The notes below the pieces were generated by a model. It saw only the letters and a list, made by a program, of their open reading frames with translations. It did no database searches and had not been told where the DNA came from. DNA of 64,000 nt from Nannochloris sp. 'desiccata' (lineage: Eukaryota; Chlorophyta; Trebouxiophyceae; Chlorellales; Chlorellaceae): contig JAGTXX020000002.1 of assembly GCA_019044685.2 (NCBI GenBank), positions 62,001 to 126,000 on the forward strand. Direction: 5' to 3'. The position numbers were made by a program, and so were the translations under genes. This document shows positions 24,260 through 33,895 of this stretch, piece by piece. Within the stretch, counting starts at the first letter, position 1. Each line of letters starts with the position of its first letter.

Positions 24260-24757
24260 ATGGAAACCAGCGCCAAGCAGGGTCGGTTTCAGGGTAAGAG
24301 TTTGAAAGTTGAGCTCCGCCGACTTGGAGGTTGGAGAAACCGGCCTCTAGAGAACCATTAACCCACCCTTTGCTCTGTATTTTCAGGATGTTTTAACAAC
24401 TTACGACATTGCTCATGCTACAGCAGCCCTCAAACCAAGTCTGCTTTTGGAAAAAAGGAGCAGCAAGGCCAGAACATAAATGTTGGTGCGGGTGTTGAGC
24501 CCCCTCCAGTGGAGCGAGTTTTAGCTTCAGATCGCATTCATAACTTAGAAATCCAAGTACGATCACTTCAAGACGAAGTGGCGAGGATTGAAGAAATGTC
24601 ATTGAAGAATAGCAGCGACTTGCAGAAAACGGCAAGTTACAGCAAAACGGTTGCAGACGACACAGTAATACTGGCAACTGCTGTAAAAAGTCTGACTGCC
24701 GTGGTAAATGACCTTGCGCATTCGGTAAAGCAGTTATCCCGTGGAGGTAAGCAATGA
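24260..24757 (+). CDS. Small coiled-coil protein, function unknown
   Basis: Exons 24260-24293 and 24387-24757 (GGTAAGAG to TTTTCAG, phase 1) give 134 residues ending SRGGKQ. The N-terminal half is basic with a Cys cluster (CFNNLRHCSCYSS) and could be an organelle presequence or a lipidated or metal-binding patch. Residues 60-125 form a coiled coil (RIHNLEIQVRSLQDEVARIE, then DTVILATAVKSLTAVVNDLA). The end is ambiguous: the last codons contain a good donor (GAG/GTAAGC at 24747) with an acceptor at 24802, and use of this 56-base intron would replace GKQ by a short tail ending at 24846. I do not recognise a family; small SNARE-like or BLOC-type subunits have similar layouts. Confidence 0.65.
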
Positions 24758-25050
24758 GTTGCTGTATGAACGGAGGTTCTTCATTTTTATCTTCTGTTCA
24801 AGCGGAGGGCGCCCATCCGTTTCCGTTCGTGGGGAGAAACAAATAAAAATTTCCAGCTCTTCTGCAATAAGTGCTGACGTTTTGCTATATTTTGATTTTA
24901 ATTTGAAGTTTAAAACACGCTCGAGAGGCTATTCTAAGGCACTAAAGCAATTATTTATGAATTAATATTTGATCAGTTGTAGCAGAACTAATCATATAAA
25001 AGGGCTTAAGGCATTTCAAGCTATTCCAACACCTTCAAAAATTACATAAA

Positions 25051-26546
25051 ATGAGCAACTTCAATTCATTTGTCCAAAATGTCTTAGAATGCGTAAAGAG
25101 ACAAAATGGTATGCAACTTTGATTGATCTCATCTCGCCTCGCATCTTTTACTTCTCGTCTCCTATCTTATTTTATCAACCGTTCTTCCATATGCATTGTA
25201 TACCACAGGACGCCAGCTTCAGTCACTACTGGATATTAACTCTCCCGAAGCTCAAGGTGCAGTCATGAGTGCCCGTTCTTTAAATCCTCGTTGGTCCCCC
25301 GCTGGAGCTTGCAACCGCCTTCCAGAAGGCTGGGCAGAATTTATTACCCTACACTGCGCTTGCTTAAGCGCTTTGCAAGAAGGGAACCGAGCGGATGCTT
25401 ACGACAAAGCAGTTTCTGCACTGCAGCCTTTCCTTCGTGTTTTCCGTGAAGATGAAAGCGCCTGGGTGATCTTTCCAATGCATAATGTTGTTCATAATCT
25501 ACGAGCAATAGCAGAAGCTGCAGATGCTGAAGCTCGTGCAGCTGGAAGACGTGCTGATAAACTTGCAGATTGTGGAGATCAGCTCAGAAAATGTTTTTCT
25601 GTCTCTTTACAAGCTCCTGGGAATAAAGGTAAAAAAGCGGCTGCTCTGGATATTGTGAATGTTTCAATTAAAATTTATTTCAAGTTGAATACGTTGAGAT
25701 TGTGCAAGAATTTGATTAGGACGGTGGAAAGTAAACAATTTCCACCGTTTGAGTCGTTTCCTATCTCTCAAAGAGTGACGTACAAGTTTTATATGGGCAG
25801 ACTAGCAGTATTTGATGACAGCTACGTAAGTTAGAAGAGGATTCTCCCACCTGTATTGGAGATCTTTCAGCTTGGGTGTTGTTATATAATCATCTTGACT
25901 CAGCTGTGAGAAGGATCTTTTATTCTAATGTCTCACATGGTATTTCTTTCCTTTTTTTTCTATGAATTTGTTGCAGGAAGAAGCAGAAGCTAGTTTATCA
26001 TATGCACTCCGTCACTGTCACCGTACTGCTGATAGAAACAAAGCAAGAATATTGAAGTATTTGGTACCCGTAGCATTGTTACTAGGTAGATTACCTTCTT
26101 CTGCACTTCGGCAACAATACCCTGAAGTATTGGCGCCCTATGACCCCCTCATTCTTGCTATAAAAACAGGAGATGTTGGATTGTTTAATCAAACAATGGC
26201 GACTCAACAAACCTCTTTTATTAAAGATGGCACCTATTTGTTACTAGAAAAGCTTCAATTGGCAGTTCAAAGAAGATTATTACGTAAAGTATGGGCTATT
26301 CATGCTCAAATAGACCCTGCTAAGGCAGCTCAGATTCCTTTATCTTGGTTTCAATACGCACTATGCACGCTGGGTGGCGATGAGTCACGTGCTATGGATA
26401 TGGATGAAGTCGAATGTGTGGCTGCTAATTTGATATTTAGAAAGTATGTCAAGGGGTATATCAGTCATAAGAATAAAGTGATGGTGGTAGCGAAGAACGA
26501 CCCGTTTCCTAGTTTGGCAATGGTTGCACTGAATGATGCCAGCTAG
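25051..26546 (+). CDS. PCID2: PCI-domain protein PCID2/Thp1 (TREX-2 complex)
   Basis: Subunit of the nuclear TREX-2 complex, which couples transcription to mRNA export at the nuclear pore. Exons 25051-25108, 25209-25825 and 25977-26546 give 414 residues, the usual size. Family blocks are clear: the N terminus with VKRQNGRQLQSLLDIN, the helical repeat segment WVIFPMHNVVHNLRAIAEAA, ALDIVNVSIKIYFKLNTLRL, QRVTYKFYMGRLAVFDDSY, then EAEASLSYALRHCHRTADRN and ILKYLVPVALLLGRLPS that lead into the PCI winged helix ending with a basic YVKGYISHKNKVMVVAKNDP. The last segment matches the nucleic-acid-binding end of Thp1/PCID2. CSN12 has a similar fold but the wording is nearer to PCID2. Confidence 0.93.
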
Positions 26547-26769
26547 CTGGTCAACTGTTTGCTTCATTGGTTTTTGTATTTATTTAGGGTAAGGAGGGAT
26601 GTAACCAAAGATGTGTATTGAAAAAAGGTAGCAAGCATAACAGTGAACAAAGATACGGTTGATACAACATAAAATTAAGGGGTAAGCAAAACAAACAAGG
26701 AGAAATTAAACCAAAATTAATTATTTTATTGAGAACAAATCTCCGTCAAAAGTCATTTTTTCTAATGTC

Positions 26770-27441
26770 TCAAGGCGATCCCGGTGTGCTGTATAAGACA
26801 TCTACTTTAACTATTCTACCATACTCTACCTTCATATATTCAGCTACGATTTCTGAATTCTCTCGTTCATATACAACTGCTACAGAGCCATTGCCTCTCA
26901 GCACGGATAACAGCTCACATTGAATAGGCGGTTTTGTAGTGCGGACAAGGTGGAGAAAGTATTCTTTTAGAGCTTCGCTGTCATGAATAGTGCCACTCGA
27001 TGAGCCTATGGTGCCGTCAGTTTGTTCGTAGACGTCTGCTACGCGTGGACTGGTGTATTCCTAGAAGGAGAAAAAAAAGTGGCCGGTGCGCTTCATGATC
27101 AAGATTGTAGTTGGAGAAAAATATTGCGAAAATAACGCAACAAATCGAATAAAATTTGTCTCAATGCAAAGATAGGGTTTTAAAATCTTATATAGACCTA
27201 CACATGCTGGGTGATATGACTGCAATAGCCTTTCCATGTCTTTTTCATTCCAACAATCGATGATTTCTAAAGCCAACGCCGAGGATGCAGGGTACTCGTT
27301 ATGCGACGGCATGGCTGCGCGATCTTCTTGGTGATAGTGAAGCGTTAATACAACGGTGCATCGTTCCAAGAACTTTTCAAACCGTTGGCATTGGCAGTTG
27401 GCAGTTGGGCGCCGAGAGTTTCTGTTGACTTGCGTTCCCAT
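26770..27441 (-). CDS. NTF2-like (SnoaL-type) fold protein
   Basis: Exons 27441-27202 and 27060-26770 (GTAGGT to TTCTAG, phase 0) give 176 residues. After about 45 variable residues, the core begins ALEIIDCWNEKDMERLLQSY, the helix pair typical of the NTF2/SnoaL cone fold, and continues with HPACEYTSPRVADVYEQTDG, IHDSEALKEYFLHLVRTTKP and the beta strands LLSVLRGNGSVAVVYERENS and YMKVEYGRIVKVDVLYSTPG. This matches the small nuclear-transport-factor-2-like families of unknown substrate found in bacteria and algae. An internal ATG at 27312 just before the core could be the true start. Its start codon is only 63 bases from that of the HYLS1-like gene on the other strand. The strand pattern supports the fold well; the biochemical role is unknown. 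Confidence 0.8.
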
Positions 27442-27504
27442 TCTCTATTTTACAAAGCGTTACACACTATTGCCACATAATGAATCTCTTGTTTATCTGA
27501 TAAC
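27442..27504. promoter_or_regulatory. Very short divergent promoter (63 bases)
   Basis: Only 63 bases separate the start codons of the NTF2-like gene (minus) and the HYLS1-like gene (plus). Both transcripts must start within this gap or inside the opposite gene, so the two are likely co-regulated or overlap at their 5' ends. Confidence 0.5.
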
Positions 27505-28366
27505 ATGGGTTCACATATCAATATAGAGTTGGTGCAACGCCACCTTGACTCTGTTGGGCATACATTGTCATCTCAAGGCGTTGCTGATCTTCTTCGTGAC
27601 TTGGGTTTTTCAGTTAACGCAGAAAAACAGGAAAAAGTGAAGTGTATATTGCTAGAAAAAGAACCGTCAGACGCGAAAATTAGAAAGAAAGCCATAGACG
27701 AGCCCATCTTGCCAAGCAGAACTTGTATAGCCGTTTCAACAGCATTCCCCGGCACCGCCCCAGGTGTTGCCGGAAATAGAGCACCTGCTAGTGGCGCTAA
27801 TGTAGCTTCTTTGGCAGCAAAACTAGACGCATTGGAAACTCAGATAAACACAATAAATGCTTTACAAACAAATATTCATCAAAAACTAGATACCGATCAA
27901 CAAAAATTACCAAGACCTGCGACGGCAGCTGCTGCTGCTGTTTCAGTTTTATCGTTGGGCAGTGAGGCTCAGCAACTAAGAGACTGGGCAGCAGGGAAAT
28001 GGCCAAATATACAGGAATTAAGATCGAAGAGATCATCTTTATCTGTAGAATCTGAAAGATCTTCAGCACAGAGTAGCACTAGTAGTACTAACCCCCAAAT
28101 CAGCAAGCGCCAGGGCAGTAGAAACACAATCGCAGTAAAGAAACGAGATCCTGTTGCACGGTACCAGTGAGTAGAAACAACGAAAATTCCTAATTATATA
28201 GACTCTTTACGTTATTTGTACTAAAAAATGCTTTCTACAATGCAGAGAAATGCAAAACATATGGTCCAGGGATCCTTTCCTCTGCAACGGAGCAGGCAGC
28301 AAAACTTCAAAAAGAAAGGAACAAGGCTTTCGAGAGACATTTGCTGCCATCCATACGAAACAATAA
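27505..28366 (+). CDS. HYLS1-like centriole/basal-body protein
   Basis: Exons 27505-28166 and 28246-28366 (GTGAGT to ATGCAG, phase 2) give 260 residues. The N terminus has a helix pair, IELVQRHLDSVGHTLSSQGV followed by ADLLRDLGFSVN, like the conserved N-terminal part of HYLS1 proteins. The key block is at the splice junction, KKRDPVARYQEMQNIWSRDP, which matches the HYLS-1 box (D-x-VARY followed by a Tyr/Met-x-x-x-W helix). The middle has a short coiled coil (LAAKLDALETQINTINALQT) and a Ser-rich tail. HYLS1 binds the centriole protein SAS-4/CPAP and is needed for ciliary assembly. The match is short, so I hold this as probable; if right, the organism has a flagellated stage. Confidence 0.65.
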
Positions 28367-28533
28367 AACACTTACAGTAAGTATTATAGTATTTCTATCA
28401 GATTCTTCTTTTCCATCAAATTATCGAGTATCGATATTATGTAAACAACTACAGTCAAAGTCAAAGCAAGCAAAAAGAAAAAAAGAGTGGTATATGGTCA
28501 CGTCAATATTTTTTATTTCTCTAATGTTCCTTG

Positions 28534-29221
28534 CTACCTCCACCAAATGTACAGTAAGAACAGAGCTGCTGTGATCCCTATCGCTATATATACAGTCCGT
28601 CTCCCCTGTGGATCGTCCATTACTTTATTAAATTTCCCAACTGCACCACCGAGACCGAGTCCTACACTTCCCATGCCCATCGCCATTCTGTCAAGAACAG
28701 CATGGTGAGATTCTGTTTCACCATGTATACCAGACGTAATCTGCATTATAAAGGAAGATTTAGAAGATATATGAATAGTCAGTTTAGTTGGATAGAGTGC
28801 AAAGAGGTAGGTTATATCTATTTGAAACGACATAATAAGAAGGGTGAAACTGACGTTGCGGAGGAAGCCGACCCGCTCTCCAAGAGCAGCTATGTTCTGA
28901 TCATTTTCACGCTCCAATGACTCAGGATCAACTTTTCCATGATTCTGTAGGTGCGAAAGAATGCTGTAAGGTAAGAATTTGAATCAAAAGAGAAGGATTG
29001 CAAACTCAACGAACATTGAGCCATTTAATTGCAATAGTGAATTTATTTTTACCTGTGGTGCTGGAGCGCCAAACAAGGGCCCTCTCCTATCCCTGAGCAT
29101 CATAACGGTTTTAGTCAAATGTTAGTCAGCTTGGATTGCCAGTAACAGAATCTTTAAGTGCGCATTGATGTCTAAACAGAATTGAAGTTGTTGCTCACCG
29201 TGTTGAGTCTGCAGACATCAT
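28534..29221 (-). CDS. Bet1-like Qc-SNARE
   Basis: Tail-anchored SNARE for ER-Golgi vesicle fusion. Four exons: 29221-29199, 29092-29053, 28944-28855 and 28740-28534, giving 119 residues. The first three exons are short, and all four join in frame: MMSADSTRDRRGPLFGAPAP, then QNHGKVDPESLERENDQNIA, then ALGERVGFLRN spliced to ITSGIHGETESHHAVLDRM. The run ENDQNIAALGERVGFLRNIT through SHHAVLDRM follows the Bet1 SNARE heptads, with the zero-layer Gln replaced by His-Glu-Ser-His around that position as far as I can align it. The C terminus is a single TM helix (VYIAIGITAALFLLYIWWR). The third donor is an unusual GTCAGT. The gene is convergent with HYLS1. Sft1 is the alternative family member. Confidence 0.85.
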
Positions 29222-29390
29222 CTTCGGCTATAGGTAGCTTTAGATGATAGCTTCCTTTATTTAAAGCCCAGGGAAATTACTATTATATAAAGAAAAATAA
29301 GTATCAGCGCAAGTTTTAATTAAATATATTTGATTTTTCCAGTTGTCCAAGCGGCGCCCAAGTCCAAGCTTATGAAGTTTGCCATTGTAA

Positions 29391-31076
29391 TCATCTCTCC
29401 CTTTGACGAATTCGCACCCAGCATGGCCCATCTGGCACTTTAACGCCTACCAATCGCCTCACATCAGGCGCTGGCAGCAATCCATGTGGATCGCCGGGGC
29501 ACGAACCAGACATAGCAGTAGAAGCGCCACTGCTCTTCTCTCCGCTTGCTTCCTCTCCACTCACCACCAATTCTATCTCGAGTTCATCTATTATCATCCC
29601 TACAACCAACCCTAATTCCATCTCAGCAAAAGATCTCCCAGGACATCTAAACTTCCCTCCACCAAATGCAAGTCCAGCCAGACCACCAACCCCAGCGACA
29701 GCACCATGGAGCTGTCTATTGATGCAAGAACTCGTAGTGGTGCAGCTGTTATTCACGCGAGCAGTGTTCGTGTCGCAAGGTAGAGCAGCCCCTTGTCTGT
29801 GTGGATTAAACACTTCAGGCTGATCTTCATACAATCTTGGATCCATGTGACTAATCCAGGGACAAATCATCACCATGGTTCCCTTTTCTATTAAAATATC
29901 TTCATCATGTTGATTATTTAAAATAAAATCTTTCGCAGCCATTCGGACATCGGTTGATGCAGAACGCAGTCTTAGCGACTCCATGCAGCATTTTATCAGG
30001 AGAGACGAAGAGTCACAAGCGAAGGAAGGTAACGTACTGCTGTCACCTCTACCTTGGTCTATACTAGCTCGAATTTGTTGTAAATATGTACTTTTATGCT
30101 CTGGCAGTAATAAAAATCCAATTGTCCAAAATGCAGTAGGGACTGTATTCGCTTGAGAAGCCCAGAGCACTGCGAGAATCATATTAGGGACTGCATGAGG
30201 TGGCATTCCTGATACCTGGATCAAATCTCCTATCATAAATCCCGCAAAATCTCCAGAAAGATACGACTTTGTGATTGCCTTGAGAAGTTTCTCTCTTGCT
30301 ATTCTGAATTTTGGTTGCAAGAAATGAGGAATAGGGGATGCTGCAAGTTCAAAACATTGCTCGAATTCAAAAAATGCTGGATAAAGGTACCCTGCACCAT
30401 GTCTTTGCAAGAACGCAGCTCCGAAAAGAGCTTCGACTGATGCTGAAAAGACCAATTTGGCAATAGCTTCGCTCAGTTCCAGCTTCACCCACGCTGAGGC
30501 ATTCGATGTAGATAGGTGCTGCTGCTGGTGCTGCTGCTGTTTTTCGTCTAAATCATTATCAGCATTCATCAACCATTTAGAAATACCCTTTTTTAATAGA
30601 GGCATCAAGGTTTTAGCATGTTGGTCTATATTTTCAGCTCCCTTTCTACCTACTAGATTTCTAGTACTGCTCAGAATTAAATGATGCCTAGGTAGAAATT
30701 CAGCTGGAGGCAAGCCGAAAACTCGTTCTGTCCATTGTTCAACTGCCGGGAGGAACGAAAGCTCCGTTTCTGGAGCGCGCAAGTAGTGCACCAACGAATG
30801 TGGTGAAAATAAGAATGTCATTTTCTGACCAGCAGCATGGAGAGTAAAAGCATCTCCGTAGCGTTTCCAGCATTTATAGAGGAAATTTGCACCCTCCTTA
30901 CCCAAAGGAAGAGCATTGCCTAATAGTGGGAGGCCAACGACGCATGGTGGTGGCCTTACAGTTGAATTATTAATTGCAGTCTGTCTGGTGGCACATCCGT
31001 GGCGGTGGCGGGGGGGAAAGAGGAGCCAGCTGGCCAGCAGCACCACTGCCAACGTTGCCAAGGCGATAGAAATCAT
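29391..31076 (-). CDS. Cytochrome P450, CYP7/CYP8-like
   Basis: Haem monooxygenase anchored in the ER by an N-terminal helix (MISIALATLAVVLLASWLLF). Single exon, 561 residues. The haem loop FGGGKFRCPGRSFA places the thiolate ligand at Cys478; the K-helix ESLRLRSAS supplies the ExxR pair. The I helix reads LAVLWASQANTVPTAFWTIG, and the segment after the K helix reads STDVRMAAKDFIL; both are the wording of the CYP7/CYP8 (cholesterol 7-alpha-hydroxylase, oxysterol hydroxylase, prostacyclin synthase) group, in which the usual acid-alcohol pair of the I helix is altered. CYP51 and CYP710 sterol enzymes have different I helices. A sterol or oxylipin substrate is inferred. A Gln/His-rich insert near residue 185 and a Ser/Gly-rich insert near the C terminus are extra. 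Confidence 0.88.
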   Translation of the reverse strand: MISIALATLAVVLLASWLLFPPRHRHGCATRQTAINNSTVRPPPCVVGLPLLGNALPLGKEGANFLYKCWKRYGDAFTLHAAGQKMTFLFSPHSLVHYLRAPETELSFLPAVEQWTERVFGLPPAEFLPRHHLILSSTRNLVGRKGAENIDQHAKTLMPLLKKGISKWLMNADNDLDEKQQQHQQQHLSTSNASAWVKLELSEAIAKLVFSASVEALFGAAFLQRHGAGYLYPAFFEFEQCFELAASPIPHFLQPKFRIAREKLLKAITKSYLSGDFAGFMIGDLIQVSGMPPHAVPNMILAVLWASQANTVPTAFWTIGFLLLPEHKSTYLQQIRASIDQGRGDSSTLPSFACDSSSLLIKCCMESLRLRSASTDVRMAAKDFILNNQHDEDILIEKGTMVMICPWISHMDPRLYEDQPEVFNPHRQGAALPCDTNTARVNNSCTTTSSCINRQLHGAVAGVGGLAGLAFGGGKFRCPGRSFAEMELGLVVGMIIDELEIELVVSGEEASGEKSSGASTAMSGSCPGDPHGLLPAPDVRRLVGVKVPDGPCWVRIRQRER

Positions 31077-31589
31077 AGATACATCTTCGCAGAATTAATA
31101 TAGCATTCTAGATGGTAGTTTGCGATAAAGATTGAGGTAGTTATGGTTCTGATTTGCTCTTGAACATCTGTACGTGATCACTTAAATGTGCATGTCAAGG
31201 AGAACAATGCATCACGTGTAAGAGCCCATACTATAGTTATAGAAATGTAAAACAAATGCACAAATACTAATATTTAGCTAATATGTTAAAGGGATCTCTG
31301 GCACTGCTGCTGGAGTAGATATAGCTCAAAATTTCAAATGTGAATCGTGCTACATGAAATGTTCAACAAGAGAATTCATTTTGCTCCTGCCTTCCGGGCC
31401 GACCCGTGTCCTCCGGTAGTATAAATAGATGGGGATCAAGGCATTCCCACCCCGCAATGCCTATGTTTCACTTGGAGGCCGCTAAAAAAACATTGCCAGC
31501 ACAGCTGGCTCATGCTTTAACAGCCTCTTAGCCACTGTTCGTTCCAGCAGCGAATCCAAGGCATGAAGCTATTGTCACCTCTCCTGTAA
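31077..31589. other. Intergenic region left of transposase relic
   Basis: 513 bases with the P450 promoter and, to the right, sequence that could belong to the decayed transposon. Frames are broken by stops and no terminal inverted repeat could be fixed. Confidence 0.3.
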
Positions 31590-32328
31590 TGTCTACAAGC
31601 AGCCGAAACAGTCAATCAACTTGGACAGCATGTGAAAGAATGTGCTGAAAAATATCGCATGGTAGAGCCTATCTGGTCGTCAGTTTCTGCCGCACCGTCT
31701 TTTACTGGTGCTGATGGCAGAGATCCATTTAAAGCTGCCAAGAAGCGCTTTGATGTTGACTTCTACCCTGAATTCTTGTTGGTGCACATGCTGGACCTTC
31801 GCTTTTTGTAAAGCAAAGATGTAAACCAGCGGTACATGCCTGACTTGAGGAGCGCCAGCACAGAAGAAATTGATGCCGCCGTTGCTTTGGCTGTACGCTT
31901 AACTGATGCAAGTGCTGAATTTGAAATTCGTCGCTGGATTGTGCCCGGGCACACTGATGAAGGTGTGCATCAATATGGTGTAGAGTTCAGTCGGCTGAAA
32001 ATGGGCCAGGGAAAGAATTGTCTGTAATTGTTAAAGTAATGTGGGAAGGAAGTTTACGCACGGCCTACCCTCAGCTAACACGCATTATTCCTATACGTAT
32101 TTCTCTCCATTCTACAGGAGGTCGTGTCCTACAGAGAGACTGTGGTCTCTGCTGCGCTGGGTGTACAGAGAAAACCGCTCCCTCCTCAGTTTCAGAAAGG
32201 CTCGGAAGATGGCACTCCTTGCAATGTTTAGGCGCTCCATGGCAAAGGGTAATTATAATGTTGAAGAAGATTTACTACTTGAAGTTCCTAGAGCAGGAAG
32301 ACAAAGACGAAGAAGAGGAAGCCGTTGA
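31590..32328 (+). pseudogene. Decayed hAT-type transposase (C-terminal half)
   Basis: From 31590 one frame reads CLQAAETVNQLGQHVKECAE and continues to FYPEFLLVHMLDLRFL, then meets an in-frame TAA (31809-31811), and goes on in the same frame with SKDVNQRYMPDL and STEEIDAAVALAVRLT to 32025. The LLDPRF-like block and the following helix resemble the core of hAT transposases. A second piece in the +1 frame (about 32120-32328) reads SCPTERLWSLLRWVYRENRS followed by LLSFRKARKMALLAMF, which matches the C-terminal hAT dimerisation motif with its ERxWS signature. One nonsense codon plus one frame change, and the absence of the N-terminal zinc finger and first catalytic Asp region, show a dead copy. 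Classification is by motif wording only. Confidence 0.6.
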
Positions 32329-32340
32329 AATTACTGGTGT

Positions 32341-32726
32341 AATTGAATGATCTTCGGGACCACTATAGATCTCTATAACTGCACTATATAGTACCCACAT
32401 TTTACTGTAGCATCTATAAATATATATTATTACAAGTTCATTTTTAATATAGTGCCACTACTGCTTCTCGGGGCTCGTCACCGTGACGGTGACGAAGCCT
32501 TCTTTTCAAAAAGTTTCTTGAAGACGACGTCACCTTTGTTTTCTCTCTTAAGGGCCATTCCCCGACCAAATACTTACTAAAATTCATTGGTTCGCATTGA
32601 ATCTTGCCATCAAGAGTCTGTTCAATACAAATACAATAGCCAATCCGCTACCTTGACGCTTTATGTTTTCAATCAATCAACTTCTATCATCCTTTGAGCA
32701 CGCCTAAATTAATCCACCCTGCAGCC
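32341..32726. promoter_or_regulatory. Promoter region of the uracil phosphoribosyltransferase gene
   Basis: 386 bases between the transposase relic and the UPRT start. It contains a perfect 21-base inverted repeat (32475-32495) and a nearby GACGTCAC (32526-32533), both with the ACGT or TGACG cores that bZIP factors bind. Confidence 0.4.
32475..32495. promoter_or_regulatory. 21-base perfect palindrome with TGACG cores
   Basis: Ten-base arms TCGTCACCGT and ACGGTGACGA flank a single G. Each arm contains CGTCA/TGACG, the half-site of CREB/TGA-type bZIP proteins. It lies about 230 bases upstream of the UPRT start codon. Confidence 0.45.
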
Positions 32727-33690
32727 ATGCACGCAACAAAGACCATGCCACCATCGACCTTACTTCGAGGAACACAGATCACCTGGCAGACGTCCTTCAA
32801 AAGACCATTGGGCAGCAACATCTCTCCATCTCACCGCCATCGTCTCCACATCTTCGCCGCTGCCCCAAAAATGAACGCCAAGACCATGCTGGTTTATGTC
32901 CCTCCCCACCCTCTCGTCGCGCATTGGGTCGCTGTCATGCGTAATACAGCATCCCCTTCCCCCATCTTCAGATCTGCAGCAGCAGAGTTGGGCCGCATTT
33001 TACTGTATGAGGCCGTCCGAGAATTTCTTCCCACTCTCCAAGGCCAAGTTGAGACACCTGTTGGTGTTGCTGAAGTTACATTTGTAGACCCTACAAAGCC
33101 TGTGAAAGTGGTCCCTGTCCTCCGTGCTGGGCTGGTATTACTTGAAAATGCAGCGACTGTACTCCCTGCCAGTCAAACCTTCCATGTTGGCTATGCACGA
33201 GATGAAGACACTTTGGAGAGCAGGTGTTATTTAAATAAATTACCTGAGAAATTGAGTGGAGATGATTTGATAGTAGTATCAGATTGTATGTTGGCAACAG
33301 GTAGGTTTTAGTAGAAGAAGACTTTCAGATAAATTAGTTTGCTACACGTTATTTTGGAGGCGCTTAATTAATTCCTGGAAAGTTTTGAAGTGCCGTCATT
33401 TTTTTTTCCAATTTTTTTTAATATGGTTTAGTAATCGTTTCTCTCATTTTTTCGGTATTCTAGGTGGCACTATGGTTCAAGTATTGACTGATCTTATCAA
33501 TCGTGGTGCTGACTCTTCTAATATCAGAATAATTTCAGCAATTGCAGCACCACCTGCACTCAATAAATTAAACGAAGCGTTTCCTGGGTTGAAAATATAC
33601 ACTGGGATAATCGATGCAGAATTGAATGATAAAGGGTATATTGTACCTGGAATGGGTGATGCAGGAGACAGAGCGTTTGGGAATAGGTAG
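32727..33690 (+). CDS. upp: Uracil phosphoribosyltransferase, probably plastid-targeted
   Basis: Salvages uracil: uracil plus PRPP gives UMP and pyrophosphate. Exons 32727-33300 and 33464-33690 (GTAGGT to TTCTAG, phase 1) give 266 residues, about 55 more than the bacterial enzyme; the extra N terminus (MHATKTMPPSTLLRGTQITW) is basic and Ser/Thr-rich, as in transit peptides. The substrate sites are present: ELGRILLYEAVREFLP, VVPVLRAGLVLLENA, the PRPP loop VVSDCMLATGGTMVQVL across the splice, and the uracil-binding loop IVPGMGDAGDRAFGNR at the C terminus. The chain ends right after that loop, as expected. The first in-frame ATG was chosen; a TTG-started extension to 32694 exists. Confidence 0.94.
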
Positions 33691-33895
33691 ATTTCAGAGT
33701 TAAGATTAGATTGACAGATTTTTACACGATTTTCAAATCGGAACATGGTGTGGGTACTGTGGCTGGGCACCCGTTGGGTAGCTAGGTTACAGCTCCTTTT
33801 TTAAAAAGATGCTAAACAACAATACATATATCCACACTTTCAATTCATATTCAGATGTATACCTGTATTTAATACTCGCTCCAAGGGTTAAAAAC

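Noticed and set aside
31290..32460. TGGCACT motifs on both sides of the hAT relic as terminal inverted repeats
   Set aside because: Only seven bases match, orientation and flanking target duplications do not fit, so the element ends cannot be set.
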